From: Streptomyces spinosus
GTDB lineage: Bacteria > Actinomycetota > Actinomycetes > Streptomycetales > Streptomycetaceae
Direction of reading: 5' to 3'
DNA: 64,000 bases
Assembly: GCF_020400655.1 (NCBI RefSeq)
Contig: NZ_JAINRC010000017.1
Span: forward strand, 163,426-227,425
Positions 51,176-59,555 of the stretch are shown here, in pieces; position 1 is the first letter of the stretch, and every line of letters starts with the position of its first letter. The notes under the pieces were generated by a model, which did not search any database, was not told the DNA's origin, and saw only the letters and a list, made by a program, of their open reading frames with translations. A program made the position numbers and the translations under genes.

Positions 51176-52120
51176 ATGGAACTGCACACCCTCGTCCAGC
51201 TCACCACCGGCGTGACGCTGCTGACCTGCGTCCTGGCGGTGGCCGGCGTGCACGCCTACGCCTCCGGCCGGGCCCGGCGCGCCGCCCTCGTGGACCGCCT
51301 CGCGCACACCGGCGCGCCACCCGCGGCCGGCCGCACACGCCGCTTCCGCGACCTGGACCGGCGGCTGCGCCGCACCCGCCTCGGCCGCTGGCTGGAGCGG
51401 CGCCTGGCGGCCACCGGCCTGGACGTCACACCGGGGGAGTTCTTCGCCGCCATGCTCGCGACGGTGGCCGCGCTGTGGCTGATCGGCCAGGCCACCCTGG
51501 CCCCGTTCTTCGGACCGCTCGCCGGTCTGCTGGGCATCTGGGCGGCGGTCCAGTTCCTCAACTGGCAGCGGCAGAAACGCATCGAGCGCTTCATCAACCA
51601 ACTTCCCGAACTGGCCCGCATCCTGGCCAACGCCACCCAGGCCGGCCTCGCCCTGCGCACCGCGATCGGCATGGCGGCGGAGGAGCTGGAGGCCCCGGCC
51701 GGCGAGGAACTGGCCAAGGTCGCCGACCAGCTGGCCGTCGGCCACTCCCTGGACGACGCCCTCGGCGAGCTGGCCGACCGCCTCCCCTCCCGCGAACTGG
51801 TCGTCCTCGTCACCACGCTGGTCCTGTCGAACCGGGCGGGCGGCCAGGTGGTCTCCGCCCTGCGGAACCTGACCGAGACCCTGGAGGAGCGCAAGGAGAC
51901 CCGGCGCGAGATCCGTACCCAGCTCACCCAGGTGACCATGACGTCGTACGCCGTGCCCGTCCTCGGGATCGGCGCGTTGTTCCTGATGAACGGCGTCAAG
52001 GACGGCGCGCTCGAACGCATGACCGGCTCGCCGGTCGGCCAGGCCTGCGTGATCATCGCGTTCGCCATGTACGCCGTCGGCTTCGTCCTCATCCGCCGGA
52101 TGAGCCGGATCGACGTCTGA
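51176..52120 (+). CDS. tadB: Pilus inner-membrane protein TadB
   Basis: A 314-residue T2SSF-domain membrane protein. It has an N-terminal helix (LLTCVLAVAGVHAYA), a cytoplasmic segment, two central helices, and the T2SSF domain around LPELARILANATQAGLALRTAI. Two C-terminal helices end the protein. TadB and TadC form the platform driven by CpaF. Confidence 0.9.
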   Translation: MELHTLVQLTTGVTLLTCVLAVAGVHAYASGRARRAALVDRLAHTGAPPAAGRTRRFRDLDRRLRRTRLGRWLERRLAATGLDVTPGEFFAAMLATVAALWLIGQATLAPFFGPLAGLLGIWAAVQFLNWQRQKRIERFINQLPELARILANATQAGLALRTAIGMAAEELEAPAGEELAKVADQLAVGHSLDDALGELADRLPSRELVVLVTTLVLSNRAGGQVVSALRNLTETLEERKETRREIRTQLTQVTMTSYAVPVLGIGALFLMNGVKDGALERMTGSPVGQACVIIAFAMYAVGFVLIRRMSRIDV

Positions 52121-52133
52121 GGGAGGTGACCCG

Positions 52134-53021
52134 ATGGCATACCTGCTCGCCCTGCTGATGGGCCTCGGCGTCTGGGGCGTCTTCGCCGGCATCCGCATGT
52201 ACCGCGCGGAGGCCAGGCTCCCCGGCGACCTCGCCGTCGCCCTGGAGGTCGGCGCCACCCGCACCGGCGCGGTCGGCTCGGTCATCGACCGCATGGGCAT
52301 GCGCTACGCCCCGGTCGTGCTGCGCCTGATGGGCCCGCGCCTGGTGGCCAGGTACCGCCGCAAGATCGACCTCGCGGGCAACCCCGGCGGCCTGACCCTC
52401 GACCGCTACGCCGCCCGCCGCGCGGTCTACGGCGCCCTCGGCGGCGTCGGGTTCCTGGTGTTCCTCCTGCGCGGTCAGTGGTTCGTGGCCGTCCTGCTGC
52501 TCCTGTTCGGCGCGTTCTGGACGGAGGTCGGCCTCTGGTCGGCGATCCGGGTCCGCAAGGACGTCATCGAACGCACCCTGCCGGACTTCCTGGACGTCCT
52601 CGCCGTGGTGGTCAGCGCGGGGCTCGGCTTCCGGCAGGCCCTGGACCGGGTCGCCTCCCGCTACGAGGGCCCGTGGGCCGACGAACTGCGCATCACCCTG
52701 CGCCAGATGGACCTCGGCATGAGCCGCCGGGAGGCCTTCACGGAGCTGCGGCGGCGCAACGACTCCGAGCAGGTGGCCATGTTCGTCACGGCCCTGCAGC
52801 AGGGCGAGGAGCTGGGGGCACCCATCGTGGACACGCTGGTCTCCCTGGCCAAGGACATGCGCCGCACCGACGCCCAGAACGCCCGCCGCAAGGCCGCGCG
52901 GGCGGTGCCGAAGGCCACGCTGATGATCACCACGTTCATGGTCCCGGCGACGATGCTCCTGCTGGGCGCGGGCCTGCTCCTCGGCTCCGGCGTGGACTTC
53001 GGCTCGCTCACGGGAGAGTGA
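52134..53021 (+). CDS. tadC: Pilus inner-membrane protein TadC
   Basis: A 295-residue T2SSF protein with helices at both ends and a T2SSF domain (LPDFLDVLAVVVSAGLGFRQ, then MFVTALQQGEELGAPIVDTL). The start ATG at 52134 has GGAGGTG upstream. Its stop overlaps the histidine kinase start (GTGA), so the sensor is translated as part of the pilus operon. Confidence 0.9.
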   Translation: MAYLLALLMGLGVWGVFAGIRMYRAEARLPGDLAVALEVGATRTGAVGSVIDRMGMRYAPVVLRLMGPRLVARYRRKIDLAGNPGGLTLDRYAARRAVYGALGGVGFLVFLLRGQWFVAVLLLLFGAFWTEVGLWSAIRVRKDVIERTLPDFLDVLAVVVSAGLGFRQALDRVASRYEGPWADELRITLRQMDLGMSRREAFTELRRRNDSEQVAMFVTALQQGEELGAPIVDTLVSLAKDMRRTDAQNARRKAARAVPKATLMITTFMVPATMLLLGAGLLLGSGVDFGSLTGE

Positions 53022-54565
53022 CGACGGCCGTGACGGTGACGGGTTCGACGGTGCTGAGGGGGCGTACGGGCCGGGGCGTACACGCGGGCGTGGCCCGGGC
53101 CGGGGCGTGGCTGCGGGCGGCGGGGGTGAGGCGGGGTCCCGCGGTGGCCGGGCCTGAGCGGGGTCCGGGGGCGGCCGGGCCTGAGCGGGGTCCGGGGGCG
53201 GCCGGGTCGGAGTGGGATCCCGCGGCGGCCAAGATCAGGCGGAATCAAGAGGTGGCCGGTGCCGGGGCGCAGGCCCCACCGCGGCCGGCGGCGACGGACC
53301 CGGTGACGGCGGCGCCACCGGCCGAGCCCTCCGAGAAACTGCAGATCCGCGCCCTGCAGGCCCTGTGCCGCCAGGTCTTCGGCTTCCGTCTGGCGATGAT
53401 CGTCCTGTCGGCCCCCGCCGCCCTCCTCAACGCGGCCCCCGGCCTGGGCGCCCGCCTGGTCGGCGCGGCCGTGGTCGTCACCTTCATGGTGTCCTACGTC
53501 CTCTTCCGCGACTGGGAACGCTTCGGCCCCCTCCTGCTGCGCCACCCCAGCCTCCTGGCCGCCGACACCCTCTTCGGCTCCCTCCTCCTGATCTCGGCCG
53601 GCCCGGACACCACCCTCGCCTACGTCAGCGTCTGCACCCCGCTGCTGGCCGGCCTGGTCTACGGCTGGCGCGGCGCCGCATGCTTCGCCTCGCTCCAGTC
53701 CCTCATCCTGCTCCTGGTCCACGCCACGCTGAAGGCCGACCGCCACGCGCCGGTGGCGGAGGCCCTCCTCCTCCCCGGCCTCTGCGTCATCGCCGGCGCC
53801 ATGGGCTCCACCCTGCGCAACCTGATGCTCCGCTTCGGCACCGCGACCCAGGCCCTGACGACGGTCCAGACCCGCCTCGCGGCGGCGGAGGCGGTGAGCG
53901 CGGAACGCGCCCGGCTGGCCCGCGAGATGCACGACTCCGTGGCCAAGACCCTGTACGGCGTCGCCCTGGCGGCGGACGGCCTGGCGGCCACGGCTTCGTC
54001 CGCGGCGCCCGATCCGGCCCGCGTCAGGGAACAGGCGGAACTGGTGTCCCGTTCGGCGCGCAGGGCGGCGGCGGAGTCCCGGGAGCTGCTGACGGACCTG
54101 CGCCGGGACCAGCCGGACCGGACCCCGCTGTGGCAGGAACTGGCCCACCGCGCGTCGGACTTCACCAGGCGCACCGGCTTGCGGGTCACGTGTGGCTGGG
54201 AAGGGCGGGAGGAGGCCGGCCTTCCCCTGCTCCCGGACCCCCTGGCCCGCCACGTCCTCGCCATCGTCACCGAGGCGCTGGAGAACGCCCACCGGCACGC
54301 GTCCGCGACCCGCGTGGACCTACGGGCCGCGGTCGACGGCCACCTGCTCCGGGTCACGGTCCACGACGACGGCAGGGGCCTCCCGCCGGGCACCACACTC
54401 CAAGAGCTGCGCGGCTCCGGCCACTTCGGCCTGCTCGGCATGGTCGAACGGGCGGCGCAGGCCGGTGCCCGGATCCGCATCGGAAGGGACAGCCACGAAC
54501 GAGGCACGGAGGTCCGCCTGGAGGTCCCCTTGCCGGCACCGCCACCCGAGTCCCGACCCGCCTGA
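53018..54565 (+). CDS. NarL-type sensor histidine kinase of the pilus locus
   Basis: A 515-residue membrane histidine kinase. The N-terminal 100 residues are Gly/Pro/Ala-rich with a repeated AGPERGPGA. Membrane helices lie at about 115-250 (LAMIVLSAPAALLNAAPGLG and later stretches). A HisKA_3 dimerisation domain carries the phospho-acceptor His in LAREMHDSVAKTLYGVALAA. The HATPase follows (VTEALENAHRHA, VHDDGRGLPPGT, HFGLLGMVERA). It is coupled to tadC by a GTGA overlap and to the response regulator ten bases later. Confidence 0.92.
   Translation: MTTAVTVTGSTVLRGRTGRGVHAGVARAGAWLRAAGVRRGPAVAGPERGPGAAGPERGPGAAGSEWDPAAAKIRRNQEVAGAGAQAPPRPAATDPVTAAPPAEPSEKLQIRALQALCRQVFGFRLAMIVLSAPAALLNAAPGLGARLVGAAVVVTFMVSYVLFRDWERFGPLLLRHPSLLAADTLFGSLLLISAGPDTTLAYVSVCTPLLAGLVYGWRGAACFASLQSLILLLVHATLKADRHAPVAEALLLPGLCVIAGAMGSTLRNLMLRFGTATQALTTVQTRLAAAEAVSAERARLAREMHDSVAKTLYGVALAADGLAATASSAAPDPARVREQAELVSRSARRAAAESRELLTDLRRDQPDRTPLWQELAHRASDFTRRTGLRVTCGWEGREEAGLPLLPDPLARHVLAIVTEALENAHRHASATRVDLRAAVDGHLLRVTVHDDGRGLPPGTTLQELRGSGHFGLLGMVERAAQAGARIRIGRDSHERGTEVRLEVPLPAPPPESRPA
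53146..53199. repeat. 27-bp tandem repeat inside kinase gene
   Basis: Two identical 27-base units, each beginning GGCCGGGCCTGAGCGG, lie at 53146-53172 and 53173-53199. A degenerate third follows from 53200. It encodes repeats of AGPERGPGA in the disordered cytoplasmic N-terminus of the kinase and keeps the reading frame. Confidence 0.8.
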
Positions 54566-54575
54566 GAGGAGGCCC

Positions 54576-55334
54576 ATGCGTCCCCGACGACCACCACAGC
54601 CCCTCCCGCCGCCGGCGCCGGCGTCCCCGCCGCTGCGGCTGCTGGTCGCCGACGACAACCCCGTCGTCCGCGCCGGCCTGACGGCCCTGCTGTCGGCCCA
54701 CCCGGACACCACGGTGGTGGCGGAGGCGAGGGACGGGCGGGAGGCGTACGAGGAGGCGGTCCGGCACCGGCCCGACGTCATCCTCCTCGACGTCCGCATG
54801 CCCGGACTCGACGGAATCTCGGCGTTGCCCCACCTGGTGGGGCTGGCCCCCGTCATGATGCTCACGTACAGCCACGAGACGGAGACCGTGCGGGAGGCGC
54901 TGCGGCTGGGTGCGGGGGGATATCTGGTGCATGGCGAGTTCACGACGGAGCAGCTGGTGAGGGCGGTACGGGATGTACGGGAGGGCCGGCCGCACGTGAC
55001 ACCGGGGGCGGCGAGGGCGTTGCTGGAGGGACTGCGAGGGGATGCACCTGCACACACCCCTCCCCAACTCGCCTCTGCTGAGCACCCTTTATCTTCCAAC
55101 CCTCTTTCGCATCTGCAACCATCTGTGGGACAGTCGTTCCGGTCACGGTTCCGGCTGAGCAGCAGGGAGGCGGAGATCATGGACCTCATCGCGTCCGGCA
55201 TGACCAACCAGCAGATCGCCGCCGCCTGCTTCATCAGCGAGAAGACGGTCAAGAACCACATCAACCGCATCTTCGCCAAGCTCCACAGCACGACGAGGTC
55301 CCAGGCGACGGCGAAGTGGCTGGGGGTGGCGTGA
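54576..55334 (+). CDS. LuxR/NarL-type response regulator
   Basis: A 252-residue regulator: receiver domain (LRLLVADDNPVVRAGLTALL; phospho-Asp in VILLDVRMPGLDG; later MMLTYSHETETVREA) and a C-terminal LuxR helix-turn-helix (RLSSREAEIMDLIASGMTNQ, then FISEKTVKNHINRIFAKLHS). The start has GAGAGGAGG upstream. It directly precedes the Flp pilin gene and most likely controls pilus expression. Confidence 0.92.
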   Translation: MRPRRPPQPLPPPAPASPPLRLLVADDNPVVRAGLTALLSAHPDTTVVAEARDGREAYEEAVRHRPDVILLDVRMPGLDGISALPHLVGLAPVMMLTYSHETETVREALRLGAGGYLVHGEFTTEQLVRAVRDVREGRPHVTPGAARALLEGLRGDAPAHTPPQLASAEHPLSSNPLSHLQPSVGQSFRSRFRLSSREAEIMDLIASGMTNQQIAAACFISEKTVKNHINRIFAKLHSTTRSQATAKWLGVA

Positions 55335-55459
55335 CATGCCCCGACGAGACACCGCCCGACACCCCGAATGGGCCTGGGGTTGGGCCCTGGGGCCCTCTGA
55401 CTCGTGCTGCTCGCAGCTTTACGTTTCCGGAATCCGAAGCGAAGCCGGAGGGGAGCGTC

Positions 55460-55645
55460 ATGAACGACTGGATGCTGAAGTTCATGGTGGCGATGCAGCG
55501 CCGCACCGACGACAAGGGGCAGACCGCCGTCGAGTACCTCGGGATCATCGCGGTGGTGGTGGCGATCGTGCTGGCGGTCACGGGTACCAGCATCGGATCG
55601 GCGATCCTCGACAAGATCATGGCGCAGATCAACAAGATCGTGTGA
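55460..55645 (+). CDS. flp: Flp-type major pilin
   Basis: A 61-residue Flp pilin. A charged leader (RRTDDKG) is followed by the cleavage site G/QTAVEYLGIIAVVVAIVLAV with Glu at +5, the class hallmark. A short C-terminal part ends in KIV. GGAGGGGAGCG lies upstream of the ATG. It is separated from the response regulator gene by 125 bases, and its last codons overlap the next gene's GTG. Confidence 0.9.
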   Translation: MNDWMLKFMVAMQRRTDDKGQTAVEYLGIIAVVVAIVLAVTGTSIGSAILDKIMAQINKIV

Positions 55646-56253
55646 GACGCCTGCGCCGTTACGGCGATGCCGGGCAGGCCTTCCCCATCTACATCACGGT
55701 GGTGGCGGGCCTGCTCTTTCTTGCGTTCGCCTACCTTGCGGTGGGTCAGGCGGCAGTGAACCGTGGCGGCGCTCAGACAGCCGCTGACGCAGCCGTGCTG
55801 GCAGCTGCCCAGAACGGGCGTGACCAACTAGCGGCCGCGTGGATCGCCGATTTGCTCGACCCGGACAAGTGGGAGGACGTCTTCCACGGCGAGACGCCGG
55901 TCGACAACCCCTGTGCGCGTGCGGAGCAACTCGCGGCGCAGAACGACGCCACGCTGAATGACTGCAACTGGCAGCTTCTGCGGTACACGGTCGATGTGGA
56001 AGCGAACAAGTCGGTCGGAGATTCCGTTGTCCCCGGCACAGAGGACATTCACTCCAAAGCCGCCGCCACAGCCGTGATCGAGCCTCGCTGCACGTTCGAC
56101 CCTCCCGAGGAGGCGGGCAGGGGCGATGAGCTGCCCCCACTCGAGTGTGACGGCAAGACCTGGAATCTGGACCCGGACGATGAAGCCACTCTGCCCGCGC
56201 CGGAGGATCTGTTCGACGTCCACCTGGCCGATGGACAAGCCCACGACGATTGA
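55642..56253 (+). CDS. TadG-like pilus protein
   Basis: A 203-residue TadE/TadG-like protein with GDAG/QAFPIYITVVAGLLFLAFAY and a following helix (AADAAVLAAAQNG). It starts at a GTG overlapping the pilin stop by four bases. The +5 residue of a class-III site is Ile, not Glu, so it may be anchored rather than processed. The acidic outside domain has three cysteines (NPCARAEQ, NDCNW, PRCTF). Codon use is less GC-rich than in the upstream pilus genes. Confidence 0.78.
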   Translation: MRRLRRYGDAGQAFPIYITVVAGLLFLAFAYLAVGQAAVNRGGAQTAADAAVLAAAQNGRDQLAAAWIADLLDPDKWEDVFHGETPVDNPCARAEQLAAQNDATLNDCNWQLLRYTVDVEANKSVGDSVVPGTEDIHSKAAATAVIEPRCTFDPPEEAGRGDELPPLECDGKTWNLDPDDEATLPAPEDLFDVHLADGQAHDD

Positions 56254-56268
56254 TGAGGAAGCGGAGCG

Positions 56269-56850
56269 ATGAGCATGCGGTTCACTGCGAAGGCCCGCAG
56301 GGGGATGGTCGCGCTGACCGTTGCTGCTGGGCTGGCCGTTAGCGTTGCCGGTTGCGGTGGCGGAGGGAATGACGACAAGAAGCCGGAGACCTCCGCGTCG
56401 GCCTCCAAGGGCGATGGCTCCCAGCCGAGCCCTCAAGAGGGGCAGTCAAAAGCACCTTTGGCAGAGCTCAAGGGGCAGGATGGCCTTCTCCTCCAGGTGA
56501 CCTCCGCGCAGCGGGATTCCGGTGGATTCGTCACCATAAACGGAAGCCTGAAGAATGACGGGGCGCAGTCGGTGGTCATCCCGTCTGCCCTTCGCGGGGA
56601 CGAGACTGAGATTGTTCAGCATGGGACATCTCTTGGTGGTGCCACCCTGGTGGACGCCAACGGAAAGAAGCGCTACTACGTGCTCCGCGACACGGACGGG
56701 CGACCCCTCACCACGACCGGTCTTTCAACTATCCAGCCAGGTCAGACCATTCCTGTCTTCATGCAATTCCCCTCCCCACCCACGAACACCACCGAGGTGA
56801 CCCTCCAGCTGCCCACCTTCGCCAGCGCTTCCGTCAAGATCTCCGGGTGA
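56269..56850 (+). CDS. Putative lipoprotein of the pilus locus
   Basis: A 193-residue lipoprotein. The signal ends at the lipobox SVAGC (Cys29) followed by a Gly/Ser/Lys linker. A beta-sandwich domain follows (DGLLLQVTSAQRDSGGFVTI, SVVIPSALRGDETEIV, TTTGLSTIQPGQTIPVFM). It resembles secreted actinobacterial beta-sandwich domains. It sits between the TadG-like and OmpA-domain genes, all close-spaced, so a joint envelope role is likely. Confidence 0.75.
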   Translation: MSMRFTAKARRGMVALTVAAGLAVSVAGCGGGGNDDKKPETSASASKGDGSQPSPQEGQSKAPLAELKGQDGLLLQVTSAQRDSGGFVTINGSLKNDGAQSVVIPSALRGDETEIVQHGTSLGGATLVDANGKKRYYVLRDTDGRPLTTTGLSTIQPGQTIPVFMQFPSPPTNTTEVTLQLPTFASASVKISG

Positions 56851-56857
56851 GGCCCAA

Positions 56858-57478
56858 GTGACCGCATCCCGCATCACCCTCGCAGCCGCCGCGCTCGCCC
56901 TGGCCGTGACTCTCGCCCCCACCCCCGCGCTCGCGGACGACACCGGCCCCAGCGAACCCCCCGGTACCGAACCCTCCGCCGCCGCCCCCGTGAAGGTCGA
57001 CCCCACGGATCCGGATCTGAAGCTTCCGGAAGGGGCCACGCTGGCCGAGGCCAAGGTGCTGGACATCAAGTCGGTCGTGGAGGACCAGAGCGGGGACGAA
57101 CGGCGCGAGGACACCAACGCCGACGTGACCTTCGCCCTCCAGGCCGAGGTGCTGTTCGGCAAGGACAGCGCCAAGCTCGGCGCGGAGGCGAAGGCCCGTA
57201 TCGCCGGCATCGCCGAGGAGATCAGGAAGCAGAACGCGACCCGGGTCCGCGTCTTCGGCTTCACCGACAACCTCGGCTCCTCCGCCCACGGCGACACCCT
57301 CTCCAAGCAGCGCGCCAACGCCGTACAGGCCGTACTGGACCAGGACCTGAACGCCCCGTCCGTCACCTTCGACGTCCGCGGCTACGGCGAGCAGTACCCG
57401 ATCGCCGACAACTCCACCGAGGCCGGCCGGAAGAAGAACCGCCGGGTGGAGGTGTCCTTCCCCCGTACCCAGCAGTGA
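56858..57478 (+). CDS. Secreted OmpA-domain protein
   Basis: A 206-residue protein with a signal peptide (residues 1-27, ending ALA) and a Pro-rich linker. A C-terminal OmpA-like domain follows (VLFGKDSAKLGAEAKARIAG, VRVFGFTDNLGSSAHGDTLSKQRANAV, GYGEQYPIADNSTEAGRKKNRRVEV). OmpA-like domains bind peptidoglycan diaminopimelate via Asp and Arg residues, seen here as TD and NRR. It starts at a GTG and closes the pilus operon. Confidence 0.88.
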   Translation: MTASRITLAAAALALAVTLAPTPALADDTGPSEPPGTEPSAAAPVKVDPTDPDLKLPEGATLAEAKVLDIKSVVEDQSGDERREDTNADVTFALQAEVLFGKDSAKLGAEAKARIAGIAEEIRKQNATRVRVFGFTDNLGSSAHGDTLSKQRANAVQAVLDQDLNAPSVTFDVRGYGEQYPIADNSTEAGRKKNRRVEVSFPRTQQ

Positions 57479-57514
57479 GACGGCGCCCCGGCCGGCCCGG
57501 GTCCGCCCCCGGGG

Positions 57515-57922
57515 TCACCCCACGTCCGTCCCCGTCCCCATGTCCACCTCCACTCGTGCTCCCGGCCGCAGCCCCCACCCCGCCATCGCCCCCGCCCCCG
57601 CCTCCAGCACGTGCCGTGCCCGCAGGCGCGGCAGGCCCAGGCGGCCGGGGCGCATCGTGCGGACGGCGATGACGGTCAGCCGGCGGTCCAGGTAGGCGAC
57701 GTCGATCGGGATCCGCATCCCGAACGTGTGCACCCCGCCGGCCGGCGACAGCAGCAGCGCCCCGTCGACCGCGTCCCGGCCCAGGAGGCCCTTCGTCCGC
57801 GCCCGGTAGGAGGCCGCGATCTCCAGGGGGACGCAGACGGCTGACCGCTCCCCTCCAGAGGCGGGGGCGGAGCCCGCCCGCACGATCAGCCGTCCCCGTC
57901 CGTCCCGCCAGCGCCGTCCCAT
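57515..57922 (-). CDS. DUF192 protein
   Basis: A 135-residue DUF192 protein: characteristic ARTKGLLGRD, ALLLSPAGGVHTFGMRIPIDVAYLD and the late LEAGAGAMAGWGLRPGARVE. DUF192 is a small beta-rich fold of unknown function. The ATG at 57922 is chosen; a second ATG is at 57937. It converges with the OmpA gene. Confidence 0.85.
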   Translation of the reverse strand: MGRRWRDGRGRLIVRAGSAPASGGERSAVCVPLEIAASYRARTKGLLGRDAVDGALLLSPAGGVHTFGMRIPIDVAYLDRRLTVIAVRTMRPGRLGLPRLRARHVLEAGAGAMAGWGLRPGARVEVDMGTGTDVG

Positions 57923-58017
57923 GCCCCGACCTCCCACGCCCGGCCATCCGTGTCGTCAACTCGCCCGGCAACGTAAACGCGTTGTCCTTTGCCGTCCTCC
58001 CCACTAGGAAGGGCTCC

Positions 58018-58890
58018 ATGACAGGACTCGGTGTCGTTTTCCGTCCCCAGCTTCCTCCCGAGCGGCTGCGGGCCGTCGCCCGTCTCGCGGACGACGTGGG
58101 GCTCGAGGAACTGTGGCTGTGGGAGGACTGCTTCCTTGAGGGCGGGGTGTCCACGGCCGCCGCCGCGCTCGCCTGGACCGAGCGGGTGCGGGTCGGCATC
58201 GGACTGCTGCCCGTGCCGCTCAGGAACGCGGCCGTCACCGCGATGGAGGCCGCCTCGCTGGAGCGCATGTTCCCCGGCCGGGCCATCCTGACCCTGGGGC
58301 ACGGGGTGCAGGACTGGATGGGCCAGGTCGGCGCCCGGGCCGCCTCCCCGCTGGGCCTCCTCGGAGAACATCTCGACGCCCTGCGGGCCCTGCTGCGCGG
58401 GGAACGGCTCAGCGTGCGCGGGCGGTACGTCCAACTGGACGACGTCGCCCTCGACTGGCCCCCGCGGCGCCCGGTCGACGTCCTCGCGGGCGGCACCGGA
58501 CCGCGCACGCTCCGGCTCTCCGGCGAGAAGGCCGACGGCACCCTGCTCACCGCCGCGACCTCGGCGGACGGCGTGCGACGGGCCCGCGAGCTCGTGGAGG
58601 AGGGGCGGCGGGCGGCCGGACGCGACGGTTCGCACCGGATCGTGGTCTATCTGCTGGCCGCCACGGGTGAGGGCGCCGAGGAACGGATGCGTGCCGAACT
58701 CGCCGCCGAGGGGCTGGAGGCGCGGGCGGACGTGGGGGTCGCCGGGGACGCGGGCGCGGTCGCCGAGGCGGTACGGCGGCTGGCCGGGGCCGGCGCGGAC
58801 ACGGTCGTCCTGCAGCCGACGGCGGACGAGCCCGACCCGGAGGGCTTCGTGCGGTTCGCCGCGCGGGAGGTCCGGCCCCTGGTGCCCTGA
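58018..58890 (+). CDS. Luciferase-like (LLM) flavin oxidoreductase
   Basis: A 290-residue F420- or FMN-dependent oxidoreductase of the bacterial luciferase family: GVVFRPQLPPERLRAVARLA, RVGIGLLPVPLRNAAVTAME, GRAILTLGHGVQDWMGQVG and PVDVLAGGTGPRTLRLSGE. AGGAAGG lies upstream of the ATG. The substrate is unknown; F420 is likelier in an actinobacterium. Confidence 0.88.
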   Translation: MTGLGVVFRPQLPPERLRAVARLADDVGLEELWLWEDCFLEGGVSTAAAALAWTERVRVGIGLLPVPLRNAAVTAMEAASLERMFPGRAILTLGHGVQDWMGQVGARAASPLGLLGEHLDALRALLRGERLSVRGRYVQLDDVALDWPPRRPVDVLAGGTGPRTLRLSGEKADGTLLTAATSADGVRRARELVEEGRRAAGRDGSHRIVVYLLAATGEGAEERMRAELAAEGLEARADVGVAGDAGAVAEAVRRLAGAGADTVVLQPTADEPDPEGFVRFAAREVRPLVP

Positions 58891-59009
58891 GCGGACGGCT
58901 CGGCGCGGAGCCACCGCAGGTCGGGGACGTTGTCAGTGGCGGGTGGCACACTTCCCTCATGACGGGGAGAAGTCGGATCGATGCGCACAGTGATCGGCGG
59001 AGGGGCGGA

Positions 59010-59489
59010 GTGCCGGACGAGGATGCCTCCGTGCGTCTGCGGGGCGTCACGGAACGGGATCTGGAGGCCCTCTTCGCCTACGAGCACGACCCCGAAGCCG
59101 CCCGGCGGTCGAGGTTCACCCCCCGGCCGCGGGACGCCTTCTTCCGGCACTGGCGGGAGCGGGTGCTCGGCGACCCCGACTGCCTGGCGCGGGCGGTCAC
59201 CGTCGACGGGGAGGTCGCCGGGAGCGTGGTGTCCTGGACGCAGGAGGGACGGCGGTTCGTCGGGTACTGGCTCGGTCGGCCGTATCGTGGCCGCGGGATC
59301 GGGACGCGGGCACTCGGCCGGTTCCTGGAACTGGAGCCGGTGCGTCCGCTGTACGCGGACCCCTTTGCCGGCAACACGGCCTCCGTGCGGCTCCTGGAGG
59401 CGCACGGCTTCGAGCGGGCCGGCACGGTCCGCCACGGGACGGACGAGCACGTCCTGATGGTTCTCGCGGCGCCGGCCGGGCAGGGCTGA
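59010..59489 (+). CDS. GNAT N-acetyltransferase
   Basis: A 159-residue GNAT enzyme: VRLRGVTERDLEALFAYEHD, then motif A as WLGRPYRGRGIGTRALGRFL and the C-terminal NTASVRLLEAHGFERAG. The GTG at 59010 has GGAGGGGCGGA directly upstream; an ATG at 58959 is possible but has no binding site. The acceptor substrate is unknown. Confidence 0.88.
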   Translation: MPDEDASVRLRGVTERDLEALFAYEHDPEAARRSRFTPRPRDAFFRHWRERVLGDPDCLARAVTVDGEVAGSVVSWTQEGRRFVGYWLGRPYRGRGIGTRALGRFLELEPVRPLYADPFAGNTASVRLLEAHGFERAGTVRHGTDEHVLMVLAAPAGQG

Positions 59490-59555
59490 GGGCGGTCCCG
59501 GCCCGGCGGCGAAAAACAGGGGGCAACCGCGGGGGCTCGCTGGGATCATGGCCGT

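Noticed and set aside
52661..54298. 545-codon minus-strand frame opposite TadC and the kinase
   Set aside because: No family pattern, Arg/Gly/Gln-rich, and the plus-strand genes fully explain the DNA.
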